DNA of 64,000 nt, taken from contig CAKOHE010000091.1 of assembly GCA_934047225.1 (NCBI GenBank), positions 550,001 to 614,000 of the forward strand. Direction: 5' to 3'. A program made the position numbers and the translations under genes. The stretch is from Ypsolopha sequella. Taxonomy: Eukaryota > Arthropoda > Insecta > Lepidoptera > Ypsolophidae. Each line of letters opens with the position of its first letter. Position 1 is the first letter of the stretch. The notes below the pieces were generated by a model. It saw only the letters and a list, made by a program, of their open reading frames with translations. It searched no databases and had not been told where the DNA came from. Shown one piece after another: positions 1 to 8,940 of this stretch.

Positions 1-411
1 GGATCTCCTGTGGAACGCACCGGTGCCCCTCTGGCGCAACGCCGCGTCTGCGGCCCTCCCTGGGGAAGCTGAGTATTGCTTCCCCTTGCACCCTCTCGGT
101 GCCAAGGCAGCACGAGACCACATCGTGCTGCCATCCTCCCGGAGCTGTTTAGTAGATACGAAGGGCCCCCACCCTACGCATCCGCAGCTCGGGAGCCCCT
201 TTTAGTCGCCTTTTACGACAGGCAGGGGATACCGTAGTCTTATTCTATGCCCGAACTACTGGGCGGTATGGAGGTGGTCACCTCTTCCTCCTCGGTGCCT
301 CCTCCTTCGAACGGGATTGGCCCTCTCCCTCTCCCACTCAGCCTCCTCTTTCCGCACCATTACGCTCTCGCAGAACCTGGTACCGTTTTTTTTAAAAAAA
401 AAAAAAAAAAA
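1..411 (-). mobile_element. 5'-truncated SART-type LINE 3' fragment, double-tailed (copy E1, cut by window edge)
   Basis: Positions 1-383 match the 3' end of the full-length minus-strand LINE (compare 2735-3123): the last ORF2 codons and the 3' UTR. Homology stops just after the sequence ctggta. Then come 8 T and 18 A (386-411), followed by degenerate CCTAA repeats. On the minus strand the fragment therefore starts with a T-tract. The same breakpoint occurs in the copies at 881-1427 and 15598-16145. The left poly(T) end lies outside the window. It is non-coding as it stands. Confidence 0.8.
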
Positions 412-436
412 TAACCTTACCTAACCTAACCATATG
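412..436 (-). repeat. Degenerate TTAGG telomeric tract
   Basis: Three to four CCTAA units on the + strand, one changed to CCTTA. It separates the poly(A) side of fragment E1 from the TIR element that follows. Confidence 0.85.
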
Positions 437-860
437 CCGGCGCCAGACATGTGTCCACTTATTTGCACACTTCTTTGACGACTTTGTACACACATTTGGC
501 GCACCTGCCACACATGCTTGCACGGGTGCATGCCCTAGTCGTGGCTCTAGGTACATATCGAGAGCGAGACTTGACGGAATATTCTTGATGGAATTATTTT
601 TACTTGTTTCAGAGAATCCAAATCAAGCACGTAGTGTCTTATCCAACCGTTCCGTAAAATGGCACTCGCGCAACTGGTCTTTGCAAATAGTGTAGCAGGC
701 TACGCACTTATTTGAACACATTCCTTTGATGTGCGCTAAAAAACCGATACCGCCCGGCAAAGTGCAAATCTGTGTACAAACTCTGGAACACATAGACAAA
801 GTCTCGTGCCACACAGTGTGTCCACTCGAGTGTTCAAATAAGTGGACACCTGTCTGGCGC
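437..860. mobile_element. TIR element, internally deleted copy (MITE-like)
   Basis: The ends are inverted repeats of about 26 bp (440-465 and 835-860, one mismatch) starting GCGCCAGACATG. It is a short version of the 694-bp element at 1877-2573; about 273 bp between roughly 519 and 523 are missing relative to that copy. It lies between CCTAA tracts. No ORF of note is present. The DNA-transposon superfamily is not identifiable because no clear target-site duplication is visible. Confidence 0.75.
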
Positions 861-880
861 TAACCTAACCTAACCTAACC
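861..880 (-). repeat. TTAGG telomeric tract
   Basis: Four CCTAA units on the + strand. They run directly into the T-tract that is the poly(A) tail of the next minus-strand LINE fragment. Confidence 0.9.
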
Positions 881-1427
881 TTTTTTTTTTTTTTTTACAT
901 GGGGAAATCCTTCATGGATACCTTCCGGCTTGGGGGAGCGGGAGAGGTTATGCCGGACTCTTACCGGCTAAAACCCCATGGTGGCCTTCCTCCACGCCAA
1001 TCAAGGAGCTAGGGGATCTCCTGTGGAACGCACCGGCGCCCCTATGGCGCAACGCCGCGTCTGCGGCCCTCCCTGGGGAAGCTGAGTATTGCTTCCCCTT
1101 GCACCCTCTCGGTGCCAAGGCAGCACGAGGCCACATCGTGCTGCCATCCTCCCGGAGCTTTTTAGTAGATACGAAGGGCCCCCAACCCACGCATCCGCAG
1201 CTCGGGAGCCCCTTTTAGTCGCCTTTTACGACAGGCAGGGGATACCGTAGTCTTATTCTATGCCCGAACTACTGGGCGGTACGGAGGTGGTCACCTCTTC
1301 CTCCTCGGTGCCTCCTTCTTCGAGCGGGATTGGCTTCTCCCTCTCCCGCTCAGCCTCCTCTTTCCGCACCATTACGCTCTCGCAGAACCTGGTACCCTTT
1401 TTTAAAAAAAAAAAAAAAAAAAAAAAA
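881..1427 (-). mobile_element. 5'-truncated SART-type LINE 3' fragment, double-tailed (copy E2)
   Basis: T16 at 881-896 is the poly(A) tail on the minus strand. Positions 897-1397 match the 3' UTR and ORF2 C-terminus of the element at 2604-8383. The right edge has T6 then A24 (1398-1427) joined to CCTAACC. Both ends therefore look like target-primed insertion junctions, one for each LINE orientation. The junction after ctggta is the same as in E1 and in the copy at 15598. It encodes only the tail of ORF2. Confidence 0.85.
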
Positions 1428-1442
1428 CCTAACCTAACCTAA
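1428..1442 (-). repeat. TTAGG telomeric tract
   Basis: Three CCTAA units on the + strand between a poly(A) tract and the next plus-strand fragment. Confidence 0.9.
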
Positions 1443-1849
1443 TAGAAATATTTCAGAGGATGTTCCTCCGTCAAATTAGTGATAAGGTATAAGATGTAAA
1501 ACTAATATTAATATATAATAAGTCTATTTAAAGAAATTAACACCAGAAAAAAAAAAATTAAACCAAACATTAAAAAAATATAAACATACTGACATGAAAA
1601 AAAGAGAACAGAAAAAGAAAGGAAAAAAAAAAAAAAACAATAAACTAACAATAGATAAGTCCTGCAGAAGGGCACATGTACTGTAATGTAAATGTATAAG
1701 ACGGAGGAACATCTTTCCACTTCATTTTTAACCCAGATGGGTCACATTATTATAATTAATAAAGATAAAAATGTCAAGAAAATTAATATTCTTGGACTTA
1801 AAGTCAAACCCTGTCAATCAGATGGGGTTATTAAAAAAAAAAAAAAAAA
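1443..1849 (+). mobile_element. TRAS-orientation LINE 3' UTR fragment (X1)
   Basis: An AT-rich non-coding stretch of about 390 bp ends in A17 (1833-1849) joined directly to CCTAACC, the junction used by the plus-strand LINEs. It holds a perfect 14-bp inverted repeat at 1459-1472 and 1700-1713. Just before the poly(A), AACCC (1808-1812) can pair with GGGTT (1824-1828). I take it as the 3' end of another telomere-specific LINE, heavily 5'-truncated. Its first 120 bp recur at 16165. Confidence 0.6.
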
Positions 1850-1871
1850 CCTAACCTAACCTAACCTAACC
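1850..1871 (-). repeat. TTAGG telomeric tract
   Basis: Four CCTAA units on the + strand, then the bases CATATG before the TIR element. The same CATATG flank precedes the copy at 437. Confidence 0.9.
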
Positions 1872-1876
1872 ATATG

Positions 1877-2573
1877 CCGGCGCCAGACATGTGTCCACTT
1901 ATTTGCACACTTCTTTGACGACTTTGTACACACATTTGGCGCACCTGCCACACATGCTTCGCAAACTCTTTTCTCCACAGTATGCTGGTAGACAACAAAG
2001 GAGATGGACGACGATTTCGTGGACAAAGTGAGCTTATATTATTTATGTGCATGTTATTATTTTTTACATGTACAACAAAATATATCGAAACGTCCGAGAA
2101 GAAGGCGTGAATGGATGTGTGAAATGTATCGTAATAGAACAAGGTATGTATATATATTTGATGAATTTTAATTGTTATTTCAATACATTTACTTTGCATA
2201 TGTGTATTTATTGAATAAAGTAATTTTATATACCCGGGTGCATGCCCTAGTCGTGGCTCTAGGTACATATCGAGAGCGAGACTTGACGGAATATTCTTGA
2301 TGGAATTATTTTTACTTGTTTCAGAGAATCCAGAATCAAGCACGTAGTGTCTTAACCAACCGTTCCGTACAACGGCGCTCGCGCAACTGGTCTTTGCAAA
2401 TAGTGTGGCAGGCTACGCACTTATTTGAACACATTCCTTTGATGTGCGCTAAAAAACCGATACCGCTCGGCAAAGTGCAAATCTGTGTACAAACTCTGGA
2501 ACACATAGACAAAGTCTCGTGCCACACAGTGTGTCCACTCGAGTGTTCAAATAAGTGGACACATGTCTGGCGC
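1877..2573. mobile_element. TIR element, complete copy (MITE-like)
   Basis: The terminal inverted repeats are perfect over 26 bp (1880-1905 and 2548-2573). The interior is non-coding apart from short ORFs. It contains an exon-like stretch after a splice-acceptor-like ttttctccacag near 1968-1980. Subterminal sequence is also repeated, for example GTGTCCACT near both ends. A third copy sits in the intron at 60431-61450, so this is a genomic family and not telomere-specific. Superfamily unassigned. Confidence 0.75.
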
Positions 2574-2603
2574 TAACCTAACCTAACCTAACCTAACCTA
2601 ACC
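2574..2603 (-). repeat. TTAGG telomeric tract
   Basis: About six CCTAA units on the + strand, ending at the poly(T) that is the tail of the full-length SART-type LINE. Confidence 0.92.
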
Positions 2604-2626
2604 TTTTTTTTTTTTTTTTTTTTTTT

Positions 2627-2998
2627 ACATGGGGAAATCCTTCATGGATACCTTCCGGCTTGGGGGAGCGGGAAAGGTTATGCCGGACTCTTACCGGCTA
2701 AAACCCCATGGTGGCCTTCCTCCACGCCAAGCAAGGGGCTCCGGGATCTCCTGTGGAACGCACCGGTGCCCCTCTGACGCAACGCCGCGTCTGCGGCCCT
2801 CCCTGGGGAAGCTGAGTATTGCTTCCCCTTGCACCCTCTCGGTGCCAAGGCAGCACGAGGCCACATCGTGCTGCCATCCTCCCGGAGCTGTTTAGTAGAT
2901 ACGAAGGGCCCCCACCCCACGCATCCGCAGCTCGGGAGCCCCTTTTAGTCGCCTTTTACGACAGGCAGGGGATACCGTAGTCTTATTCTATGCCCGAA
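2627..2998 (-). other. 3' UTR of SART-type LINE
   Basis: About 370 bp between the ORF2 stop and the poly(A). It is almost identical in all six copies in the window, including the severely truncated ones. The reverse transcriptase of such elements normally recognises the 3' UTR, so this is the probable recognition region. It is GC-rich compared with the chromosomal DNA to the right. Confidence 0.75.
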
Positions 2999-5900
2999 CT
3001 ACTGGGCGGTATGGAGGTGGTCACCTCTTCCTCCTCGGTGCCTCCTCCTTCGAGCAGGATTAGCCCTCTCCCTCTCCCGCTCAGCCTCCTCTTTCCGCAC
3101 CATTACGCTCTCGCAGAACCTGGTAACGGCTTCCCATGAACTCTCCCCTGTCAGCATAGAATTGACTAACGCCGGTGGAGAGAGGTCCTGCCCAACCTGA
3201 CTTACCAGGTCCTGCCGCTCGGAGTCCCAGGCAGGGCACTCTTCGAGCGTGTGCTGCGCCGAGTCCAGATCACCATCACAATGGTGACACTGGGCCGTCT
3301 CTTCACGTCCGATTCGACACAGATACTCACCGAAGCAGCCATGCCCTGTGAGCACTTGCGTCATCCGGTACGTGATTTGTCCGAAGCCTCGCATCATCCA
3401 CATCCAGAAATTGGGCAGTATTGCACCAACTACGCGCTGTCTGGCACTTTGTGGCTCATGAAGCCTATCGTGCCATGACTCCAGCGCGGCGCGGTGTTCC
3501 CGCTGCTTCACCCTCTCCAGCGGCTCTTGGGGCGCATTTTCACCACCACAGTCGATGCCACGACTTGAGGCAAATACCCTCTCATCCATATCGGCCAGGA
3601 TATCAAGCGGTGGAAAACGCGCGAGGAGCGTCGCCGCCTGGAACGATATCGTGCGATATCCGCGGGCGATCCGCATTGCCATCTTGCGCTGCACACTATA
3701 GAACATAGTTCTGCAACGCCTGATTCCCAGTCTTGCGGACCATACGGGAGCTCCGTAGAGAGCAATAGAACGCACTACCATCGCGTACAGACGGCGAACT
3801 TCCTCCCTGGGCCCCCCGACATTAGGCAGCAGTCGGTGAAGTGCACCGGCTACCTTCTGAATCCGAAGGACCTGACGGCTGAAGTGCTCCTCAAACCCCC
3901 AACGGCTGTCGAGGATGAGGCCAAGGTACTTCATGTACCTTCCAATCTGGACCTGAGTCGAGCCGACACATACCGAAAGGCTGGGAGGTTCCTGGCTTCG
4001 AGGAAGCTTGTGGAACCATATAGCCTCGGTCTTCTGGGGTGCCACTCGTAGCCCAAGTTCGTGGATTTTGTCCACGATGCAGGCCACACCAAGTTCGGCG
4101 CTTCGGACGGTATTCTCGAAGGTGTCACCCTCGATCAGAACGAGAGTGTCATCTGCGTAACAGACGACTGTGACACCCTCGGGGAGACCGACGCATAGCA
4201 CCGCGTCATATGCTATGTTCCACAGCAAGGGACCCAGCACTGACCCCTGGGGAACGCCGCAGTTCACCTCCCTGCTGTGTACTGAGCCGTCTCGACCCGT
4301 ATATTTAATGGTCCTGTCGCTCAGGTAGGCCCCTATGATCCGTTGCAGATAAGAAGGGACGTCGTGATCAATCAACGCCCTTCTGATCGCACTCCAGGGT
4401 AGGGAGTTGAAAGCGTTCACTATGTCTAAACTGATCGCCAACACTACCCCGCCCTGGGAGACCACCCGGTTCGACATGTGTCGAACACGGAGAATTGCGT
4501 CCAATGTTGATCGACCCTGTCGAAAGCCGAACTGGCTGTCAGACAGGTCGGGGCCCACTCTCACAAGATGTGAGTTTAGACGGTAGGCAATTATTCTTTC
4601 GAATAGTTTGCCCACTTCATCTAAGAGGCATATGGGTCGGTAACCGGATGGAGAGTCCGGATCTCTGCCCTCCTTCACCAGAAGCACCAGCCTGGCCTCC
4701 TTCCAGGTGCGTGGGAACTGGCCAATGCGGAGACAGCTTGTAAACAACCGCCTTAGCCTGTCTCTTAGCTCCCCCATGGCGAGCACCCACGCCCGACCCG
4801 GGATACCGTCTGGGCCAGGGGCGGTGTTGCGCGCTGCTAGGCGTTTGACGGCGCAGGTCAGCTCTGGTTTTGATACCTCCAGATCGTCGGACCAGATTGG
4901 CAGTTCTACGGGGGTCAAGGGCACAGGGTCATCCTGGGTTCTGGGGAAGAGAGTGTTGACCACTGTGTCTACCAGATTCGGTTCAAGGGTTTCCGTCAAA
5001 GGCGGAACCCAGGGCCGCAGCTTCCCCATGACCATCTTATATGGTCGACCCCATGGGTCCTTGTCCAGGTCCCGTAGAAGTTCAGCCCAAGACCGGGCCT
5101 TAGCCTCAGTGATGGCAATCTGGAGGTGCTTTGTGGCAATCCGATACTCCTCATAGGTCACCGCCCTTTCTTCTGCCGTGGCAAGTCGCCTTCTCCTGGT
5201 TCTGAGGTACTGGCGTCGGCACCGCAAGCAGATCGCACGCATTTCTGCAATCTCTTCCGACCACCAGTACATCGACCTCTTCTCCACTGGCTTGGCTCGG
5301 GGCATTGCAGCATCGCAAACCATTGACATGGATTCCCGAAACCATGCCACCTCAACTTCAGGATTGAGGTCAACTTCATCACCAGGAGTCTCCGGCCAGG
5401 CTGCCACGGCAGCAGCAGCTTTGAGCTTATCTCGGTCCATTTGCCTCAGGGACCACCTCCTCGAAGGGCTGCGACTCCTGAGACAAGGACCGAGAGATCG
5501 GACTGCCACCTCAAAAAAGATGTGGCGATGGTCAGAGAGGGTGACCATCCCTTCCGCAACTCTCCATCCCGACACCATGCTCTCTGCAGTGGAAGTCGCC
5601 CACGACAAGTCAACGATCGACTCCCCCTGCCAGCGCACGCAGGTTGGCACCGCCCCCTGGTTAAGTAGGCGGATGTCGAGACTCGCCGCCCACTCCAGTA
5701 TCGTCTCTCCCTTAGCGTCGTCCCAGGGGTTCCCCCACACTCTAGAATGAGCGTTGAAGTCCCCCAGGACAAGCATCGGACGGGTGAGATATCCGCGAAT
5801 GCATACCACCAACCCGTCCAGAAATATCTCGTAGTCCGCGAGGGAGATATTGGGAGAGACATAACACCCAACCACCACCATCTGGCCCCACTCGACCACA

Positions 5901-6172
5901 ACGAAACCTTGCCCTCTGGCCAGGATTCTGCAGGGAGGGTCTCCATCCTTGCCTCTCCAGTACACGGCGACCAAGGCGGCTCCGTCACACATCCAGTGGG
6001 GGTCTTTTGGAACCCTGTAGGGCTCCGAAATTACCGCCAGAGCAATCGAACCCTCCGCAATGGTTTGCAGTAGCAGGTCCTGCGCACCACGGCAGTGGTT
6101 CAGATTGCACTGAAGGAAATTTATGACGGTGAATGTGTCGTGTCCATTTCCTCCGTTGGTGGCGGCTGGGTG
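2999..6172 (-). CDS. SART-type LINE ORF2: endonuclease-reverse transcriptase
   Basis: Open for 1,057 codons. The first ATG (5992) lies inside the endonuclease domain. The frame is open back to 6172 and overlaps the end of ORF1 by about 50 nt, so it starts without an obvious AUG. Domains: APE-type endonuclease (VISEPY, GDFNAHSRVWG, LSDHRH) to about residue 240; reverse transcriptase with APGPDGIPG, SLDIVNAFNSLPW, GVPQGSVLGP and catalytic YADD; C-terminal CCHC-like motif CHHCDGDLDSAQHTLEEC. It nicks the TTAGG array and copies its RNA onto the cut end. All key residues look intact and no RNase H is seen. Copies at 30701 and 33206 share its C-terminal half. Confidence 0.9.
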   Translation of the reverse strand, partial: HPAATNGGNGHDTFTVINFLQCNLNHCRGAQDLLLQTIAEGSIALAVISEPYRVPKDPHWMCDGAALVAVYWRGKDGDPPCRILARGQGFVVVEWGQMVVVGCYVSPNISLADYEIFLDGLVVCIRGYLTRPMLVLGDFNAHSRVWGNPWDDAKGETILEWAASLDIRLLNQGAVPTCVRWQGESIVDLSWATSTAESMVSGWRVAEGMVTLSDHRHIFFEVAVRSLGPCLRSRSPSRRWSLRQMDRDKLKAAAAVAAWPETPGDEVDLNPEVEVAWFRESMSMVCDAAMPRAKPVEKRSMYWWSEEIAEMRAICLRCRRQYLRTRRRRLATAEERAVTYEEYRIATKHLQIAITEAKARSWAELLRDLDKDPWGRPYKMVMGKLRPWVPPLTETLEPNLVDTVVNTLFPRTQDDPVPLTPVELPIWSDDLEVSKPELTCAVKRLAARNTAPGPDGIPGRAWVLAMGELRDRLRRLFTSCLRIGQFPRTWKEARLVLLVKEGRDPDSPSGYRPICLLDEVGKLFERIIAYRLNSHLVRVGPDLSDSQFGFRQGRSTLDAILRVRHMSNRVVSQGGVVLAISLDIVNAFNSLPWSAIRRALIDHDVPSYLQRIIGAYLSDRTIKYTGRDGSVHSREVNCGVPQGSVLGPLLWNIAYDAVLCVGLPEGVTVVCYADDTLVLIEGDTFENTVRSAELGVACIVDKIHELGLRVAPQKTEAIWFHKLPRSQEPPSLSVCVGSTQVQIGRYMKYLGLILDSRWGFEEHFSRQVLRIQKVAGALHRLLPNVGGPREEVRRLYAMVVRSIALYGAPVWSARLGIRRCRTMFYSVQRKMAMRIARGYRTISFQAATLLARFPPLDILADMDERVFASSRGIDCGGENAPQEPLERVKQREHRAALESWHDRLHEPQSARQRVVGAILPNFWMWMMRGFGQITYRMTQVLTGHGCFGEYLCRIGREETAQCHHCDGDLDSAQHTLEECPAWDSERQDLVSQVGQDLSPPALVNSMLTGESSWEAVTRFCESVMVRKEEAERERERANPARRRRHRGGRGDHLHTAQ

Positions 6173-7956
6173 CTAGGAGCCGCTTCTACTCTAGCCGCTG
6201 TTGGGCTAGAAGCAGAAGGAGCCTGCTTACTCCTTCTACTCTTTGGGGCACAAAGTTTTGATCCCAGCCTGTGGTTGGCTGGGCGGCCAAGATCCGAGCA
6301 CAGTGGGCACTTCAACACCTTCACGGTGCACTGTCTCGCCCGGTGGCCTGGCTCCCCGCAGGCGTAGCACCGTCCACTTCTGTCCTCTTTATTGGGACAC
6401 TTGAGGCGAACGTGTCCCAACTCAAGGCAGCGGAAGCATTGTAGAGGCCTAGCCTCCAGTACCTCCACAGTTGCTGCCACCCATCCAACACGGAGATGCT
6501 TGGTTGCAGCCATCCTTTGGACCACTGTGGCTGGGCATCTCACCCACGCCGTTCCGAGGGTCGAGGCCGTGCGGCGGATTTCTCCGACCTTCACGTCCGC
6601 CTCGAGACAGTTTCCGGCCTCAGCCACAGCAGCCTTAACCTCCTGCGGGGTAACGGCATCGTCCAGCCCTCTAACGCGCACTTCACCCATCTTCACCGGC
6701 CGGGACACGCGCACGTCCTTCTCGGCTAGGGCTTCCCGCATTCTGCAGGCTAGGATGTCAGCCTTTGAGGAGCACTCTGGGCCAGAAATCTCCAAAACCA
6801 GGCCTCCTGTGATGGCACGCTTTTGCTTGACCGTCTCAATACACCGTAACAGTGATGGCGGCGGACGCTGGGGCTCGAGGCGGTCTCACCACTTTCTTGG
6901 CCAGCTTTTTTGGGGGTGCGTCTTGCTTTTTCGCAGTCCCAGCTTTAGCCCTCTTGCGAGTCACTGCCGCCCAGGACTCGCTCCCGACTCTAGGAGCCTG
7001 GTCTGGCTGCAGCGCTGGCTGACTGGCGTTTGCTGGCGCTGGCTGACTGAGGGAAGCCACTGACGTACTGGGCTTCAACGGTCGGCCACCCTTCTTCTTC
7101 GGCTGATTCGGAGTGCCTGCACCCACAGCAGCTCCTGTCACAGCCGATGCTGCACCTTTTAATGGGGGCCTGAGCGCCCTATCAGGAAACAACTCCGATC
7201 TAAAACGACTCAACTTAGCCTCAATAAGTGAGCCGATCTGGTCAAGAGTGAGCCGCTCTTGTCCTCGTTCCGTGCTTGTGACGGAGGTGACACTCCCGGC
7301 ATTTGCCTCCTTGCCTTCCCTTTGCAGACGGCTTTGCTCTTTGGAGAGCTCGTCCACGCGCGTGGTGAGGACACTGAGTTGGGAACGTAGTACTGTGTTC
7401 TCCCGCTCCAACCTCTCCACATTAGCAGAGGCTAATGTTCTTCTTTCCAGTTCATACGTTGCCGCCCGCAAGGTGCGAGCAGCAATTCGAAGACTTCGAA
7501 CATATCCCCCTTTAAGGTTGCCGGATGTCATGGCTACCTTTTCAACCTCATCCAGCTGCTCGGTGACGCGATTGGCCAACTCTGCAAGTCCTGCATGGAA
7601 CTTGCGAGGTCCTCCGGTCTTGGTAAGGTCCGCATGGAACGGGTTTCAATGGTCCCCCTTTCGCAGGGAACAAGGAACTCAGTCTCATCGGTTAACAAAA
7701 CCTTCTTTTTTCCTCCGCGTTGACTTGCCGTTGAAGGCTTTTTCCGCTTTCGCGTAGTATCCGAAGCTGTCGACATTTGTGACGAAATAGAGAGGAACGA
7801 TTTAACGCTCTCTCCACTGTCACTGTCTCCTGCAATATTTCGGCGGTTGTTGCCCCCCCCAGAATACGAGGGGCAGCCCGAACTATGCTCGGGGAGGGAT
7901 TCTCCGGCTAAGCCGGTACCCTCCTGGGGTAGCTTATTTTTACAATTCGCCTCCAT
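6121..7956 (-). pseudogene. SART-type LINE ORF1 (Gag-like), two frame breaks
   Basis: Starts at ATG 7956 and ends at TAA 6121. Three overlapping pieces lie in alternating frames: 7956-7534 (basic KRKK-type stretch, possible nuclear signal), 7579-6836 (coiled-coil-like, leucine/glutamate-rich) and 6795-6121 (three zinc knuckles, including CFRCLELGHVRLKC and CYACGEPGHRARQC). The first break, near 7585, is explained by loss of one base. The second, near 6800-6840, looks like a small deletion. ORF1 of R1-clade LINEs packages the RNA and targets it to telomeres. If the breaks are real, this copy would need ORF1 protein from elsewhere. Confidence 0.8.
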
Positions 7957-8383
7957 GGGTGGTTTTGTCGATAATCCTATCGCCTTTTCTGAGAGGGGGA
8001 CGGTCCCCCTTCCCGCTCGGGACTGGAATCCTTCCAGCCATTCATCCCATCAGCACGGGAAACCTTGGGATTAGGGTAATTGTTTTAAAGAGGTTTTCTT
8101 CCTCACGACCTTGCAGAAAGGCCCCCATTCCCACATGTGTGGGCTTACGGGTTGTCCGACGGTGGCCGAAGCCCGTGCCTGCCAGCTGTTATACTGGCCA
8201 AGCTCGTCGCACTCAGTCGCATCTTCTGCTTCCTCTGATGAGCAGAGGAATGCAGAGAGCAACTCCCCCCCTGCTGGTTTTGGTCCGCGCCGTATAAACC
8301 GGTACCTCCTATATCTAGGAGGCATTCCCCTATCCGCCACCTGGGGACGCGCCCGATAGAAGACCAGCATCTCCCACGGGAAT
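7957..8383 (-). other. 5' UTR of SART-type LINE
   Basis: 427 bp between the element's 5' end at the telomeric tract and the ORF1 ATG. I see no ORF of note. R1-clade LINEs carry internal promoters here, but I recognise no specific motif. The 5' boundary is sharp: AGATTCCCGTGGG on the minus strand follows GGTTAG. Confidence 0.65.
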
Positions 8384-8419
8384 CTAACCTAACCTAACCT
8401 AACCTAACCTAACCTAACC
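8384..8419 (-). repeat. TTAGG telomeric tract
   Basis: Seven CCTAA units on the + strand. It separates the 5' end of the minus-strand LINE from the 5'-truncated start of the plus-strand LINE, so two LINEs of opposite polarity meet head to head here. Confidence 0.93.
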
Positions 8420-8421
8420 AT

Positions 8422-8940
8422 CCACTAGTCATTGTCAAAAATGTCCTCGCCTACCAAAAGGATGATGAGATTACGCAGCAGTTCCGGGCTCAAAATAAAC
8501 ATCTTTTTATGGGCCTGGAGAAAGACGAAAATCTCATCAGAGTAAAATATAGAAAGAGAGCTAGGAACGCACTGCAGGCTCACATAGTCTTCGAGGTGTC
8601 GGCGGCACTCTATGGAAGGCTGATGGATGCTAAAAAAGTCTACATCGGCCTCTCACGGAGCCCCGTTGAGGACCAGTCGCCCCTAATCCAGTGCTCCAGG
8701 TGCTGGGGATTTGGCCACACCAAAAGCCTCTGCCGGGAGAAGGAGGACCTCTGCGGATTCTGTGGGGGAAATCACTCCTGGGAGAATTGTCGCGGCAGAA
8801 AGGAGGATGCTGCTCCTCACTGCAAAAACTGCGAACAGGCTCACACCCCAACATCAAAAGCGCATGCAGCATATGACTATGAGTGTCCAGAAAGGCAAAA
8901 GATGGACGCCATAGCTCGCTCGCGCGTGAGCTACTGCTAA
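8422..8940 (+). pseudogene. TRAS-type LINE ORF1, 3' part only
   Basis: The open frame enters from the telomeric junction (first codons PLVIVKNVLAYQ) and ends at TAA 8938-8940, about 173 codons. It corresponds to the last quarter of the ORF1 at 17834-19856. It keeps the zinc-knuckle block: CSRCWGFGHTKSLC, CGFCGGNHSWENC and CKNCEQAH. ORF1 binds element RNA and directs it to the telomere. The N-terminal coiled-coil part and the start codon are missing through 5' truncation, so no functional ORF1 is expected from this copy. Confidence 0.85.

Larger units (their letters stand above)
2604..8383 (-). mobile_element. Full-length SART-type telomere-specific non-LTR retrotransposon (copy A)
   Basis: A 5.8-kb R1-clade LINE on the minus strand. 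The poly(A) tail (T23 on +, 2604-2626) joins GGTTAGG, and the 5' end at 8383 joins the next CCTAA tract. Order on the minus strand: 5' UTR 8383-7957, ORF1 7956-6121 (broken), ORF2 6172-2999 (open), 3' UTR 2998-2627. This orientation relative to TTAGG is that of SART1 in Bombyx, opposite to TRAS1 (recalled knowledge). There is no RNase H. Truncated relatives lie at 1, 881, 15598, 30314 and 32811. The open ORF2 and complete ends suggest fairly recent insertion. Confidence 0.85.
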
